DNA of 64,000 nt, taken from positions 103,329,027 to 103,393,026 of the forward strand of contig OW121856.1 of the NCBI GenBank assembly GCA_933228895.1, written 5' to 3'. Positions within the stretch are counted from its first letter, which is position 1; each line of letters starts with the position of its first letter. This document shows positions 46,216 through 58,283 of this stretch, in pieces. Origin of the DNA: Platycnemis pennipes. Lineage: Eukaryota; Arthropoda; Insecta; Odonata; Platycnemididae. The position numbers and the translations under genes were made by a program. Under the pieces are notes generated by a model. That model was given only the letters and a program-made list of their open reading frames with translations. It ran no database searches and was not told the DNA's origin.

Positions 46216-49200
46216 GGAATTCTCTCCACACGGCATTTAAGGATTCAAATGAAAATTTAAAAAGTCAATCCTCCTTTCTGCATGATTAATGCCTATGTGT
46301 GCATTATGTGGCAGCAAGTATAAAGAAGTCCCTGCGAAATTTTTCGTCAACTAATTTCATCACGAAATGGTATGCAGCCAAAATTCAAGCATGGCAGCTA
46401 GGATGTGATTTGTCATCTAAGATAGGTTGTGTCACTTTAATGAGTGAATTTTTTGAGAACCGAAATTACATATTACCGGTAGCTTCACTGCGAAAATTTT
46501 TATAATCGCATATTTATGGAAATATATTCGTTTAAGTGTAGGTACTGATGCTATAGAACTGCTGGTATTGGTAAATTGAAATATTCTCTTTTTGTGGAAT
46601 GAACGTCTTGTTACTATACGCGATAGATTTTAATGAGCGAAATATAATTTTCCCCATGATTGGAGTAGTTCACGAGAATACGTTTCAACGGAAATGTAGC
46701 ATAAAGTCTGCACGGGAAAGTGAATGGATTATATCTGAATCTTTGCAAGTGTACACGACTAATTTCAAGTAGCCTTTGATTAGGGAAAGCTCGTTTTTAG
46801 TCAGGTAAAATAAATTATAAATGGTTTTGCGGGACCTAGAGTCAGTAATACCTCGCTCTGAGATAAAAAAGATTGCATACCTGTTCTGTATTCACGTGCA
46901 CGAATTTGCTTACTAATGGGTAATTCAGCATAACTACCTAGGGAACATGAGATAAAATAAGTAAAGATATATTTTTCGTGTTTCATCAGACGGTTAATTA
47001 TCAGATACGGTGTGAAAATTCCGGTTTTTAAAGCATGATATTCGTCTATATGCTTATTTACCCTTACCTAAAATTAAAAAAAAACGTCCGCGCTTTTGAC
47101 ATAAAAGCTATGTATGATTGATGAGAGGAATGGACTAGAATATATTATTATTTTCCACGACTGTGAAACAGTAAGTGACCTCGCCTGCAACTTTACAGCT
47201 TCACGAGCTGACTCCCCGCCGTGAAAATATGAGTGGGATACTTTTTTTATGCTCACGCTTTAGAACAAAAAAAACTGGCTGAGAGCGTTTCTCTCGCTTG
47301 ATACATGGCTGCCCGGTCACAGGAGTGTGGAAATATTTCATTCCGTGCATCGAGTTTTTGACACTGGAATTAACGGGGAGCGTCGGTTTTATGATATGCG
47401 AAGCCTGGAATTGTTTTTTGAGGGGGATGGATGAGGTCACTTCAAACCAGCTCCCGGTACTCGAGTGAATTTGGCGCTCGTTTCCGTACGACTGCCTGGC
47501 CGCGTTATTTGAAGGACTCAAATCAGACTGACGCTTGCAGTCCGTCGCTTGGAGCTTCGGGAGGAGGAGGAGAAAGTGGGTGGGAGAGCAGGGTAATGTA
47601 ACCCGACGCAGTGTGCATCATACGGGTGCACCAGAAGAATCCAGAGGGTCGTCAGGATTAACTCCAACCCAGGAAGAATTTCTTCTCGGGATAAATTGAA
47701 AATTCTGTCGCGAAGTATAAAATTACATAGGAACAGGCGTTTACACTTATAGGAGCTGGCAGGGAAAAGATTGAAATTGCAAAAGTGGCATTCACGTGAG
47801 TGGAGTGCTTGATGTATATCGGAAAAAACAGATTCAGCTTTCCAATATCAGCTTTTACTTACCTACTATTTTTGGAGCTCAAGCTTTTTTTGTAGCTCAT
47901 AGCTTGATCAGTACTCACCAGAACACTATGGTCATATTCGTCAGTTGTGCTTCAGCTATACCTCTTAAAAATTTATTGAAGTTGAAAGCCATTTTTGTCC
48001 GTAGTATATGGTGGATGGCAACATATTTAGTCTATTTGATTAAAAATTTCGTTAAGAACGTTTCATTGCTAAAAATACTCCGAATTATATTGATGCATCG
48101 TGTTTGCAACAATATTTTATGGTTGCGAAATTGTGGTAATTTATTTTTATTTTATAATCTATTATAACCTTTAAATGTCCAATCACTAGTCGTGAGATAA
48201 ATTTGTGAAAATTAAATACCTGATGCCATTAGATGTTTCTTCCGATATAACTCCCCACTGTGAATTTTAAAGTGGATATCTACGGATTCTTAGCGTAAAG
48301 TGAAAACTTAGAGAACAATTTTATGTAAAAAATGCATAAATTGATGAAATCAAGGCACCATGCTGGACACTGGGGTAATAGTTACCCAACTGACAAAAGT
48401 ATTATTAGTCATTGCATCAGTCGTTACACACATATTACTTGAATATCCAATATGTGTGTATCTGAGTTACGATGTGAACACCTAAGCATCGATAACGGTG
48501 ATGTATTAGAAACAACTTAATGTAACTAAGAAACAAACGACTTAAGAAAAACAATTAAGTAGGCACATGATGTTTTAGTTATTTATATCAATAGCTGTAC
48601 CAGTTCAATCAAGAAAAAAAATCGCTTCACTACTTATTTGGACATTTTCCAACGAGAATTTTATTTTTATTATTTTATTTTTGTTATGATAGCCTTCAAG
48701 GACCGTACTTCTGATATTATATTTCAAGTAAAGCCTTTGTTTGCGTTAATATCGTATATATTTTAACCTTGCAAAAGGGAAGATTTCTTTTGCGCTAAAG
48801 GATTAAGCAGGAATTTAATGTCTGAATGACGGTTAGGCGCAAACCATTGATAAAGAAATTAATATAGTGGCTGCTTTGAAATTAAAATATAAAAGCAAAA
48901 TGTAAAAGAGTAGAGGCATTAGTTTAACCTATAATGTAATTGACTAAATTGTTAGACTGTACCCGGCATTGCTGTGTTTAACATAAGTTTACGATGATGG
49001 TAGTGTCATGTAGCTTTTGGGATAATATATAGCTACATTTTTTAGAAATATATCTAGTTTTAAACAATTCATTCTTATGGGATGAATAAGTGTTTGAGTT
49101 AAAAAAATGCTAGATTTCCAATTTTTATTGGAGGGAAATTAAATCTTGCATGTGCTCGCACTTTGATTGGCATAAAAATATTCTAGTTCATATTCTCACA

Positions 49201-49563
49201 GTCAAATTAAATTACGTTGTCTGATTAAATATGACGGGAAATGAGGGAATATGTTTACTCCCGTGTTGTATTTAACCAGCACATTCTAACCGCCGCATAA
49301 TGCTTTTGTAAAGCATTTGTTCATACTGATCTTGATTTAATAAAATATGAAGTACATTTTAGCTAACTTAAAGCCATTTTGAGCGCATTCTAATATCCAG
49401 CAAATATTTTAAGAGTATCTGTTTCCATTCATTTAGATTCAAATTTGCCAAGATTCATAGAAATTTCTAAAGTTCATTCGAACTAAAACGTTAATAGTAT
49501 ATTTGAAACCAATGACCACCTGTTAAACATTTGCTACCTGACATAATTTGATGATGTTAGTTA
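46216..49563. other. Long spacer, nothing recognised
   Basis: A moderate-GC segment at 47380-47660 and a 123-codon frame at 47796-48167 show no domain. An 11-bp inverted repeat ACACACATATT/AATATGTGTGT lies near 48430-48465. Confidence 0.45.
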
Positions 49564-49571
49564 TATGCTTG

Positions 49572-50482
49572 CATAGCTGGGCAGAAAAGCTTTAATCCGT
49601 TAATCGTTAATGAACGAAGTTAACGTATTGCTTAACGTTTTGACTTTTAAGTTAAATCCAAAAACTATTAACGGTCTTATTAACTTCCGTTTACTTTTAA
49701 TTCCGTTAATTTAAGCGCGTTACTTTTGTTTAGAGCCATCTGGATTGCCATTTAATAACTTCGTGAAGGAGTTGTGTTGAGAATGCAATTCAGAGAACTC
49801 GGCGTTTGTACTGCAATCAGACTTTTACATAACTTTTACAGAAAACATTTACACAGTCAAGGCTCACGTTACCACCCTAAGCAATATTAAACAAGACATG
49901 AGGAGAACGCATCCATCTAAATACGTTCAATTTGGAGAAAAAGTAAAGGCAGGATCAACTCGCGGGAAAACGAAAACCAAGTCTAAGGCTTCTGCAAGAG
50001 CTGTGGATTCTTCATATGTGAATAGTTTTTTCACCATCTTATGGCAAAAAAACTACGCCAGCAAAATATTAGTGAATCTTTTGGTATCGCAGCTACCAGT
50101 AGCGGCGTATCCCAAGGTTTCTATTTCCACAATCAAATACAAACAGCGTCAGGTCCAACTTTACTGACGGAAACGGTTAATTACTATGAAACTCCATACC
50201 TCATGTGTATAAGTCTACATTACCCAGGCTATACTGTTCATTAAGTATTTTTGGCCATGAAATTCTTATTACGTTCATTGACATTAAAAACACCTAAATG
50301 TTAAGTGACATATAATTCAAAATTGCCAACAATTGAATATAGATTTTTAACTTTAACGGATAACTTTAACTCGCGTTAAATTTTCATCAAGATAACGATT
50401 TAACGATTAACAAAGTTAACTTGTTGAGTAGCCTTTGATACATTAACGAAGTTAATTTTTGGATTAACTTTGCCCAGCTATG
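49572..50482 (+). mobile_element. hAT transposon derivative with 8-bp TSD
   Basis: TATGCTTG flanks both ends (49564-49571 and 50483-50490). The termini are CATAGCTGGGCA and its complement, an exact 12-base TIR. Subterminal sequence is packed with GTTAAC/TTAACG motifs at both ends. A fragment of transposase N-terminus lies inside. Target-site length and TIR place it in hAT. The element is 911 bases long and so non-autonomous. Confidence 0.93.
49830..50167 (+). pseudogene. BED-type zinc finger remnant of hAT transposase
   Basis: From about 49860, TTLSNIKQDMRRTHPSKYVQ matches the helix and His ligand region of a BED finger (SNLxxHMKRxHP), followed by a basic linker rich in Lys/Ser (KTKTKSKASARAVD). 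The upstream cysteine pair is not recognisable and the RNase H-like catalytic domain with its DDE residues is absent. A frame change occurs near 50040. Not functional as a transposase; as a DNA-binding fragment it would lack its first zinc ligands. Confidence 0.6.
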
Positions 50483-50490
50483 TATGCTTG

Positions 50491-51184
50491 GTATCTGAAC
50501 ATATTTAAGGGAAAAAAATTGGTTTTCATGACAAGAAGATCAAGTAGATACGTTTTCGATGCCTATCGTCCCGATTTTCGACACAAAATCTTGGCTAATA
50601 CGTAAGGGCGGAGCTAAGTTCCTATTCAGACTCGAATATCAAAGTCGTTTAAAATGCACATAATCGGAGTATGGTAGGTAATTTCTTGTACCAGAACCAC
50701 CTGTGATTTCCAACTATTTTGTATCAGGATTGGCACCAAGAAGCGGTGGTTTAGGAAGTTGTAACATAACAATTGAGCTGCCGAGATAAACAATGCAAGG
50801 TGTAATAATGGAAGTAAACAAGCGTTGGTAATTAAGGAACAATAGGAGAGAACGAGAATCGGGGAGTTGTGTGTTAGACGCGGTGGTGTGGAGACGCAGA
50901 AGTGACGCGTGCTCAAGAAAGGGTGTTATTTGTGAGCTAGTTGGTGTCTGTGTGGGTGAATAAGTATCCGTGAGGGAAGAGAGGTTATTGTTGTTGTTGT
51001 GTTGTGTCTGATTTGATTTAAGAATTGGCTCAAAAGAAAAGAAAGTGAAAAAGTGTATGGCCTGTTAAGTGCGAGCTTGAAGAGAGGTGTAATTTGTTTG
51101 TTTGTGTATGATTAATTTTTAAGTGCGTTTCGCGAGGGCAATTTCCTATGTTTCGCATGTTTTATGTAATGAATGTGTGATATA
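50491..51184. other. Spacer, GT-rich in its second half
   Basis: 50870-51120 is GT/purine-rich on the plus strand and includes a short (TTG)n run near 50985. Might be part of an LTR or transcript leader given the primer-binding-site match downstream at 52356, but no LTR boundaries could be found. Confidence 0.35.
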
Positions 51185-51204
51185 TCTATATATATAAAAA
51201 TGAA

Positions 51205-51242
<38 letters not shown>

Positions 51243-51840
51243 TATGTCCTTTATGCATTACTACACCATTCATCGGATCACCATGAAACTTTGGAAAGTT
51301 GTTGAGTACATTCCCGAAAAGAGGACTACGAAATCGATATTTCAATATCGATACTTTATCGATATAATATCGCCAAAGTATCGATAAATTGATACATTAT
51401 TGATACAAAATTGAGGTGAAATTATTTAGTTTTTTAAAAGGAATGTATCGTTGCAATATCGATACTGTATCGAATGTATATAATGTGTTTGTCCTTTATG
51501 CATTACTACACCATTCATCGGATCGCCATGAAACTTTGGAAAGTTATTGAGTACGTTCCGCGAAGGTTTCTACAAAATCTTTAATTCAATGTCGATACTG
51601 TATCGATATAATATCGATAAAATATGGATACATCGATACATTGTTGATACAAAATTGAGGTGAAATTATTTAGGTGTTTTTTATCAAAGTTTTATAAAAT
51701 ATCATTACAATATCGATACTGTATCGATACAATATTGATAACTTCATGCATTACCACAACATTCATCCAATTTCCATGAAGCTTTGGTTAGTTGTTTTGT
51801 TCACTCCATGAAGGTTTGTACAATATCGAGAATACAATAT
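51185..51840 (+). repeat. 5' tandem repeats of Helitron copy 2, plus (TG)n
   Basis: CATTCATC anchors lie at 51267, 51512 and 51761, spacing 245 and 249. A (TG)n run occupies 51209-51235. TATCGATA palindromes cluster between anchors. Confidence 0.88.
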
Positions 51841-51879
51841 CGACACTGGAGACGGGATGTGCATCCCATCGAACTTGCA

Positions 51880-52150
51880 ATTTATTGAAACACTCACGTG
51901 CAACATATTCAAATCATCCGGCATGGGACAAATATTTCAGAAATGCCAACTTATTGCTTGGGATGAATGCACAATGGTGCACAAAGCATCGCTCGAGGCT
52001 CTGGATCGATCATTGCAAGATTTCCGTTGAATCCTGAGACCATTTGAGAACGCATTAATATTGCTTGCACGACATTTCAGGCAAACATTACCTGTAATTC
52101 CTCGATCGACACTAGCGGATGAAATAAATGCTTGCCTGAAATATTCTACT
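51880..52150 (+). pseudogene. Pif1-like Helitron helicase fragment
   Basis: Reads SSGMGQIFQKCQLIAWDECT, MVHKASLEALDRSLQDF, an in-frame stop (near 52028), RPFENALILLARHFRQTLPV and DEINACLKYSTL. The WDE (Walker B) and the FRQTLPV motif are helicase signatures. Later helicase motifs were lost in the internal deletion. Nearly identical to the corresponding part of copy 1, suggesting recent common origin. Confidence 0.85.
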
Positions 52151-52355
52151 TTGTGACGACATGTAAAGACGTTAAAATTATATACAAATATGCGTGTCCA
52201 GCTGCAAAACAATCGATCAGCTGAGATATATTGTATACCCATAAGAATTGTGAAATTAAACATACTATAAACATGCACTTTCCATTTAACCAGATTGAGC
52301 CACAGCAACGCGTGGCCGGGTCAGCTTGTAATATATAAAGATTATATTAAATTAA

Positions 52356-52373
52356 TGGCGCCCAACGTGGGAC
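52356..52373 (+). promoter_or_regulatory. Orphan primer-binding-site-like match (tRNA-Lys type)
   Basis: TGGCGCCCAACGTGGGAC matches the complement of the 3' end of the common tRNA-Lys (TGGCGCCCAACGTGGGGC) at 17 of 18 positions. It lies 28 bases after the Helitron 3' end in AT-rich sequence. No gag/pol or paired LTR is visible, so it could be a remnant of an LTR element disrupted by the Helitron. Confidence 0.45.
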
Positions 52374-52496
52374 CATATATATTTAATATACTGCCCCACG
52401 GAATAGGAATATATTACAAAGTCTTGCCAGGATGTGAAGCAGTGGGACTCCAGTTCCTGTTCCGTTGAATAAACTACCACGCAGCCCTTTGCTCGA

Positions 52497-52556
52497 CCCC
52501 TTCCCCCTGCCACACACCCTCGTTATGGCTCTCAGGGTATTACGTAGATGTGGTTT
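52497..52556 (+). mobile_element. CR1-like 3' tail fragment
   Basis: CCCCTGCCACACACCCTCGT and CAGGGTATTACGTAGATGTG are the terminal block of the second CR1 subfamily. Confidence 0.7.
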
Positions 52557-53835
52557 TATTTGACCAATGGAAACACTTCTCGCGTTCATTGGTGATGGAA
52601 TTCGGTTCTACCTCCGGAAAACTGATCCTGATGCACACTTCCGAAGCGTCTAATTGTCGTGATGGTGGGGATATCACATAGTTTACCATTAAAGATGATT
52701 AGAGTGTCATTAAAAACTAATAAGACGACGAGAAAAGAGCATTAATCACGTTGACCATAGAACGAAGAAAAAATAAGCGCGTGCTAAAATTCAAGGACTG
52801 CATTCTGTATGCCTTACCGGAGTTACCCACTAATAAGAATAATAGCAGAATTTTCAAAGAGAAAAAAATATTTATTCTTGACCAGGACTCGAACCCGGAC
52901 ACGGACTTTAAGCAGCAAAAGTAAAATTTACCAGCGTCTTAAGACTTTAGGAACAAGGCAGACCATCTGGCGATCATATAATACCACCAAGTAGCCGCAA
53001 TTGCGCATTTAAAAAATTTAGTTAGAGAAAAATAATAGTAATTGTCGCTAAAAGTACTTCAGATTTAGAATTTTTGCTACTCAAATCGTTCGCCAAAATA
53101 AAGCATATGCGTTGTAGCCGATTGGAGTGACTTTAATTTGTACTAGACACGGGCCGGGAATCAGTTTTTTGATGACCCAAGTATTTAATATTCCAAATCA
53201 TGCTTGCTTATTTTATATTTTCGTTTTGAGTGAAAAAATCTTGTTTCTGGAGTCAATAAAACTCCTCAAATATTCATCATTTTTGCTGAGAACATTTTCA
53301 GAAGCACTGTTTCTTTCACTTGGCCGATGGGGTGTATGAAGGTAAACTGCCTGTCGAAATGCTGTGATAGCTAGATAACTGTATTCATACTCAAATGCTC
53401 CGGGTTTAGCCAATTGTTGAAATTTCCACTTTTACGTGGAACCGGCGAAATATAAGGATATGGCCATACACCCTTCTAAGATGTCCACCATAGAAAAGAA
53501 CCATGAGTGGTTTAAATAGGGTGGTTTTTTCTTAACTACGTTTGGCGAAATGGGGATTGCCAACAGTTAGCATACGCTATCGACAGAGAGGAGGGGTTCG
53601 GCTTTCCATTAAGTTGGGAAAAAGAAGCATTAGCAATTCATTCTTCATCAAATTCATAATGATGATTGGTTAAATAATGTTAAAAAATAAACATATTATA
53701 TGCAGTATGTGTTGTTTTAGCTTAATAAAAAGAGAGAGAGAGAGAGTTCAAAGACAGCGTTTTGGAATATAGGGGGTGTAAGAGCCAATTTTACGTAGAG
53801 AAGTAGAAATCAGAGTTGTCTTATCATTATAATAT
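52557..53835. other. Spacer with tRNA-like fragment and (AG)n
   Basis: Around 52862-52970 on the minus strand, GTGTCCGGGTTCGAGTCCTG has a B box, and GATCGCCAGATGG near 52965 resembles an A-box region. The folded cloverleaf is not clean, so it is probably SINE-derived. (AG)n lies at 53731-53746. Confidence 0.4.
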
Positions 53836-53843
53836 TATATGAG

Positions 53844-54082
53844 CAGTGGCGTAGCCAGGATGTTCTCCAGGGGTGTACAAAAATAAGTTAACGTTCCATA
53901 ACACAAGTTTGTTTTTGCCCCTTCATGAAAAATAATGAGATTTCTTAATACAATTTTTATTTATTATGTTTCTCCCTCTCGCTGAATGCCAACGGGCACC
54001 TTCAGCTAGTTGACTTGTAATAACCGGGGAAGAGGGGTGGGGAGAAAGCGCCTCACCCTGCCCCACCGTGGATACACCCATG
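53844..54082. mobile_element. Small hAT MITE with 8-bp TSD
   Basis: TATATGAG at 53836-53843 and 54083-54090 brackets 239 bases. The left end CAGTGGCGTAGCCAGG and the complement of the right end, CATGGGTGTATCCACGG, form an imperfect TIR of the common CAGTGGCGTAGCCAGG hAT type. No coding sequence. Confidence 0.88.
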
Positions 54083-54090
54083 TATATGAG

Positions 54091-56340
54091 TAGTATGTAA
54101 AATAAACTTATTTCTTTCAACAACAAATAATGTTTAAATTGGGATCATATTCTATCCACATGAAAGCTAGGTTGCCTCTAAGGAAAACCTGCACTGAGAC
54201 AACCATCTTCGCAACCCATTTGCATTGCTAACTAACTAATTTATAAATTTGAATTTAAGGACAAGATATGTATTCTCAGTGCTCTTTTCTTCTCACCACT
54301 TAAGAGTTATTCTTTGTACAATTCAGCCCTACGTACGATACGTCTCTACATGATAAGAGAGGTAGAGTGAACTCTGTCTATCTTGTAGTACATACACTGT
54401 GCTTTCTGGAATGTATTTTTTTTTCAATCGCGTCCTGCGGCTTCCTAGTCTCACGACCCAAAGACTCGAAGATGGCGGAAATAAGTGCCAAGGAGATGGA
54501 TTTTTTTCTCAGAGAGCGCTGCAGCAGGCGCTTCCGATGGATCCCCGTGAAGGGGAGTCGAAAAAAGCCCTTTCTCCCCCCTGTCGTCGCATTCACCGAA
54601 GCTCCCTCACCTCATCACTTTGCTCTCGCGGGGCTTTCCATATCCCATTATTTCATTTAGGGACACTCCGGTTCCATTTCCTCGCGCTTGTTCCACTTAG
54701 AGCCTGAAATTTCCTTAATTTCATCATGCCATTGCTCTCACTCCCGGAGCTGAACCCGAGCGACTCCACCATGGCACCCTCTTTAGTATCCAGACGATTT
54801 TGCATTTTTAATCACACTCAAGCGTTAAAATTTTTTCGGCACCATTTTCATTGTTCTGCCCTTTTTAAATTAATCATTCATCATATCTAACTTAGGCCAC
54901 TGTTTCCCTTCGCTTTAATGTGGAGCCTAAAAAAAGAGACCTTTAATAAAATATGTTTATAGCACAATTGATTATTTATTGCGTCATTAATGCCTGAAAA
55001 CAGTTACGTCAAAAAAGCAAAATAAATATATTGTCATTTTTTATCAAATATTTATGTTAAGGTGATCCATCTTTGGTAATAGGTAATGAGTGTTCACAGA
55101 CATCCATGCAATGCTTTTTGCACCGTACAGCTTTTGGCATGCTATTTCCAGTTCATTTAAATGTACATTACGTTATTTTTATGCATGTACGTTATTTTTA
55201 ATGGTCCAATATCTATGGTCATTTCACACCACCTAACCTATAATCTTTATTCTGGTAAATACATTACATGTATATCCTGGATCGAATGCGAACCCATGAA
55301 TTTAAGGGTGGCAGGCCAGTGGGTTCGATACCTGGCTAACACAGATGGCTTCAGTCGAAGGTTTTGACACTTTTTCGGCTTTACTTTTTTGTGCAATGGA
55401 TAACGATCGGTGGGGTTAAAGGGGTCGTAGGGAGAACTAGCTTACGCAGAAATGGAATCAACGGTTTTACCTATTTAGTTGTGATTCCTGAACTTCAATA
55501 ATGAATAAAACTTCCTAAAAAGGAAACCGTATAAAAAGTAAAGAGTTTTACACCAAACTTGGCGAAAGGTTTTATCACTCTATTAAAATTTGCATGTGAA
55601 TGTGACCATTAACGTTTACTGCAGAATCTTTCGCTCGGATTCGAATAAATTTCATTATAAAGTGGTGATATTTTTCTTCAAGTAAGATATCACCACGTAT
55701 ACCTTCATTACTGATCACGCAATTCCCTGGAAATCATGTAACCTTCCTGGTATCATATTTAAGGTCATTATGTGGTGGCATATTGAAAGATCGCAAAATA
55801 TTTGCGAAAAACGTGGAGATCCGGATCATAATACCGGTAATGGTGAATGGTTATTTTCTCTGTGGAAATTCTGCTATCAGATAACTCATCCGTTCCATTT
55901 CATCATTACAAGGTCAATTCAAAAGTCACGGAAGCCTTCGTTTACTGCGTTTCTCACGATTTATTTGATCAAATAAGTGATAATGTTACAGTTGTTACAC
56001 TGTGATGATTGCAATTAAACTCGTTGATAACTGAACTATCCATTTGAGACAAGAGATTCTGTTTCCAATCATACTCGTCCCTAGTTTTCGTGGGTGTAAA
56101 TCTCTCTTGCGCTGTTAAGCAGGCTTGGCACTTTGTGATTGACTATTTTGCGTTTCCGACCTAATATTCTAGCTGCATAGAGCAATAATTCCCTCTCCAC
56201 GGGCATAGTTATTGTAACTTTTCTCCAATTCCACAAGTATTTTTTTATTTTTTGCATTCTTCATAACTGTTAGAAAAAACTGTGACTGCTTTAAAATGGT
56301 TGTGTTTCGTTTTTTATGTGTACAATATTTTTTACTTTAG
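54091..56340. other. Spacer with GC-rich patch and tRNA-like inverted pair
   Basis: A GC-rich patch at 54430-54790 contains AAGATGGCGG at 54470, a good translation-start context, opening a 62-codon frame with no domain. At 55255-55345 two B-box-like strings face each other (GGATCGAATGCGAACCC and GGGTTCGATACC), echoing the palindrome at 18959-19101. Confidence 0.4.
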
Positions 56341-56500
56341 GGCATGGTTTACTTTTGTATTCTGCGTCCAACAATTTTGACTTTAAAATACAAAAAATCT
56401 AAGACAATTTTTAAAAACTTGTGTGTAGGTAATATTTTTACTCCAGGCTATGGTTTACTTTTGTATTCCTTTGCCGAAAATTTTTCGTTAATGCATTTAA
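56320..56500 (+). repeat. Direct duplication, period about 108 bp
   Basis: ATGGTTTACTTTTGTATTC occurs at 56344-56362 and again about 108 bases later, with flanking TTTTTACT before each. Confidence 0.7.
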
Positions 56501-56639
56501 AAAAATCTGATGTAAGCCATGTCTGTTGCATTGAGCTTATGTAGCTATTCTGCTGCATTTATTTAATCACTTAACTAACGACTAAAATAAATGCCTGTTT
56601 CATGGTTTCAACTCATCCTCTGAATTCATCCCACTTTTC

Positions 56640-57480
56640 AAAATAGCTTTTTATCCGTTGTCTCCTTCACTTTCTTCCCCGGGCCTGAGACGAGACGTTT
56701 ACTCACCTGTATTCCACTCAAGGACGTCCTCACATTTTATTTTATTCATCCTGCGTTCTACTTTTAGTTCCCTGTTGACCTTAGCTTCTGCTAGCGCGGA
56801 GCACTTCGTACAACACCCCTCCTTCACTCTTCCTGACTTGCCTGATTCCCACCCCGAGACTCTCCATGTAATCCTCCGCTCATCACGACCGAGTCCCACC
56901 TCTCCTTTCGTTTCGGGAAACGCCTCGAGCACGCTTCATAACTTCTTCATTTCATCAGACGACCAGTTTTCTTCCTTCCGCCTCGTCTCCACTCGCCTAT
57001 AATACCACTCGCACTTCATTCGAACGCCAGCCGCATTTCGCAACCCACCACGCCCTGCCACATCCACCCCTTCTCTCTCTTTACTCTGCACCCTCTCTCT
57101 CCCCCCGTCGAAAAAACCCGCTATCTCAACGTCCCACTCGCGAGCTCCTAACCTGCCGCCACCCCCAGAATCCCCACTTCACCCCATCCGGTCTCTTTTT
57201 ATCTCCCACTCATCGGTCCAAAAGCCCCACCCTCGCCATCGTGGAGAGAGAGTGAGGTAGAGGGCGGTTTTATCGGCGGTCGGCGCGCTTACCCCAGCTA
57301 GCTTCTGCAACTCTCTCCATTTCTCTCTCTCTCACCCCGGCAGTAACTGAATTCTTAAAATTGGGTCGGGAGGGAGGTTTCAGCTCCAGAGGCGGAAATG
57401 GAGAGGGTGCTAGAGCAGAGAGAGAGAGAGTAATTGGATCCAACTCGGTTATCGTTTCGTCCTTTAAGGGCCACTCCAAG
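56640..57480. other. Pyrimidine-rich and GC-rich block
   Basis: Strongly CT-rich to about 57230, then mixed, with (CT)n at 57322-57333 and (AG)n at 57417-57430. A 114-codon plus frame at 56658-57002 is Ser/Leu-rich low complexity; no domain. Confidence 0.4.
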
Positions 57481-58271
57481 GCATGAAGGAAAGATTAACA
57501 CCTTGTTCTGCTAGTCCGCCTTCCGCACGCAATTAGCGTAGTTTGATTCTCTCAGTGCATTAAGGTTATGGAAAGATTTTATAGCTGTCTTTTAGGACGC
57601 GCTTCCTCTCAATACCTTACTCAATATTTAGTAATGCTGCTCATTTTTGCGAAAAAATCTAAAAAAATATTGTTTCCAAAGCAGGGCATTACACTTCCAT
57701 CTGGAAATGTCCTATGACATTTAAAGCTCTACTCCGTATCGCTTATAAGTTGTTCATTGCAAAAGCTTGAGGTACATCCGTAACATTAAGGAATTAAATT
57801 TTATTGTATCAGTGCAGAAGCGATTGTGTAGCATATTTTTTAAAATAAGAGAATTTTTAGCATCACTTTATATGTTTTTCTGAATAAATGCATCAAAACC
57901 AAATGTAAATAGAGCCATCATAGAAAAAGAAGTACCTACCTATAATGTATGATAAGTGGAATTCCGTCAATGCTGAAGCGAAACTAGAAGTTTCTGTTCA
58001 CCCTATTTGCTCTAAATATGATTATATTAAAACCAAATGCATTTAGTTGTCTTCCATATACGTTTGAGAAATAACGTTATAAAGACGTAAGGCTTAATAG
58101 CCTAGTTATTTTACTATTTATCAGAAATAAATAAAATGCCATTGCTTCTAGTGAGACTTGAATATTATATAATAATAATATATTCAAGAAATAATGATGC
58201 TGTATTTGACTGTGAATTGATTACATTTAGCATAGAAACTGTTTAACTCCAGGGTCTTTCTTTGTATTAAA
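57481..58271. other. AT-rich spacer, nothing recognised
   Basis: No signal seen. Confidence 0.45.
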
Positions 58272-58283
58272 TCACTATAACAT

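Larger units (their letters stand above)
51185..52328 (+). mobile_element. Helitron copy 2, internally deleted
   Basis: Begins TCTATATATATAAAAATG at 51185 directly after A and ends CTTG at 52325-52328 directly before T, agreeing with A^T insertion. Three ~247-base 5' repeats, a helicase remnant, then a jump to the 3' end. About 785 bases present in copy 1 (roughly 6060-6845) are missing, with ATA microhomology at the junction. GCCAC/GTGGC near the 3' end can form the short terminal hairpin usual for Helitrons. Confidence 0.92.

Noticed and set aside
47796..48167. 123-codon plus-strand frame
   Set aside because: AT-rich composition, hydrophobic by chance, no recognisable family.
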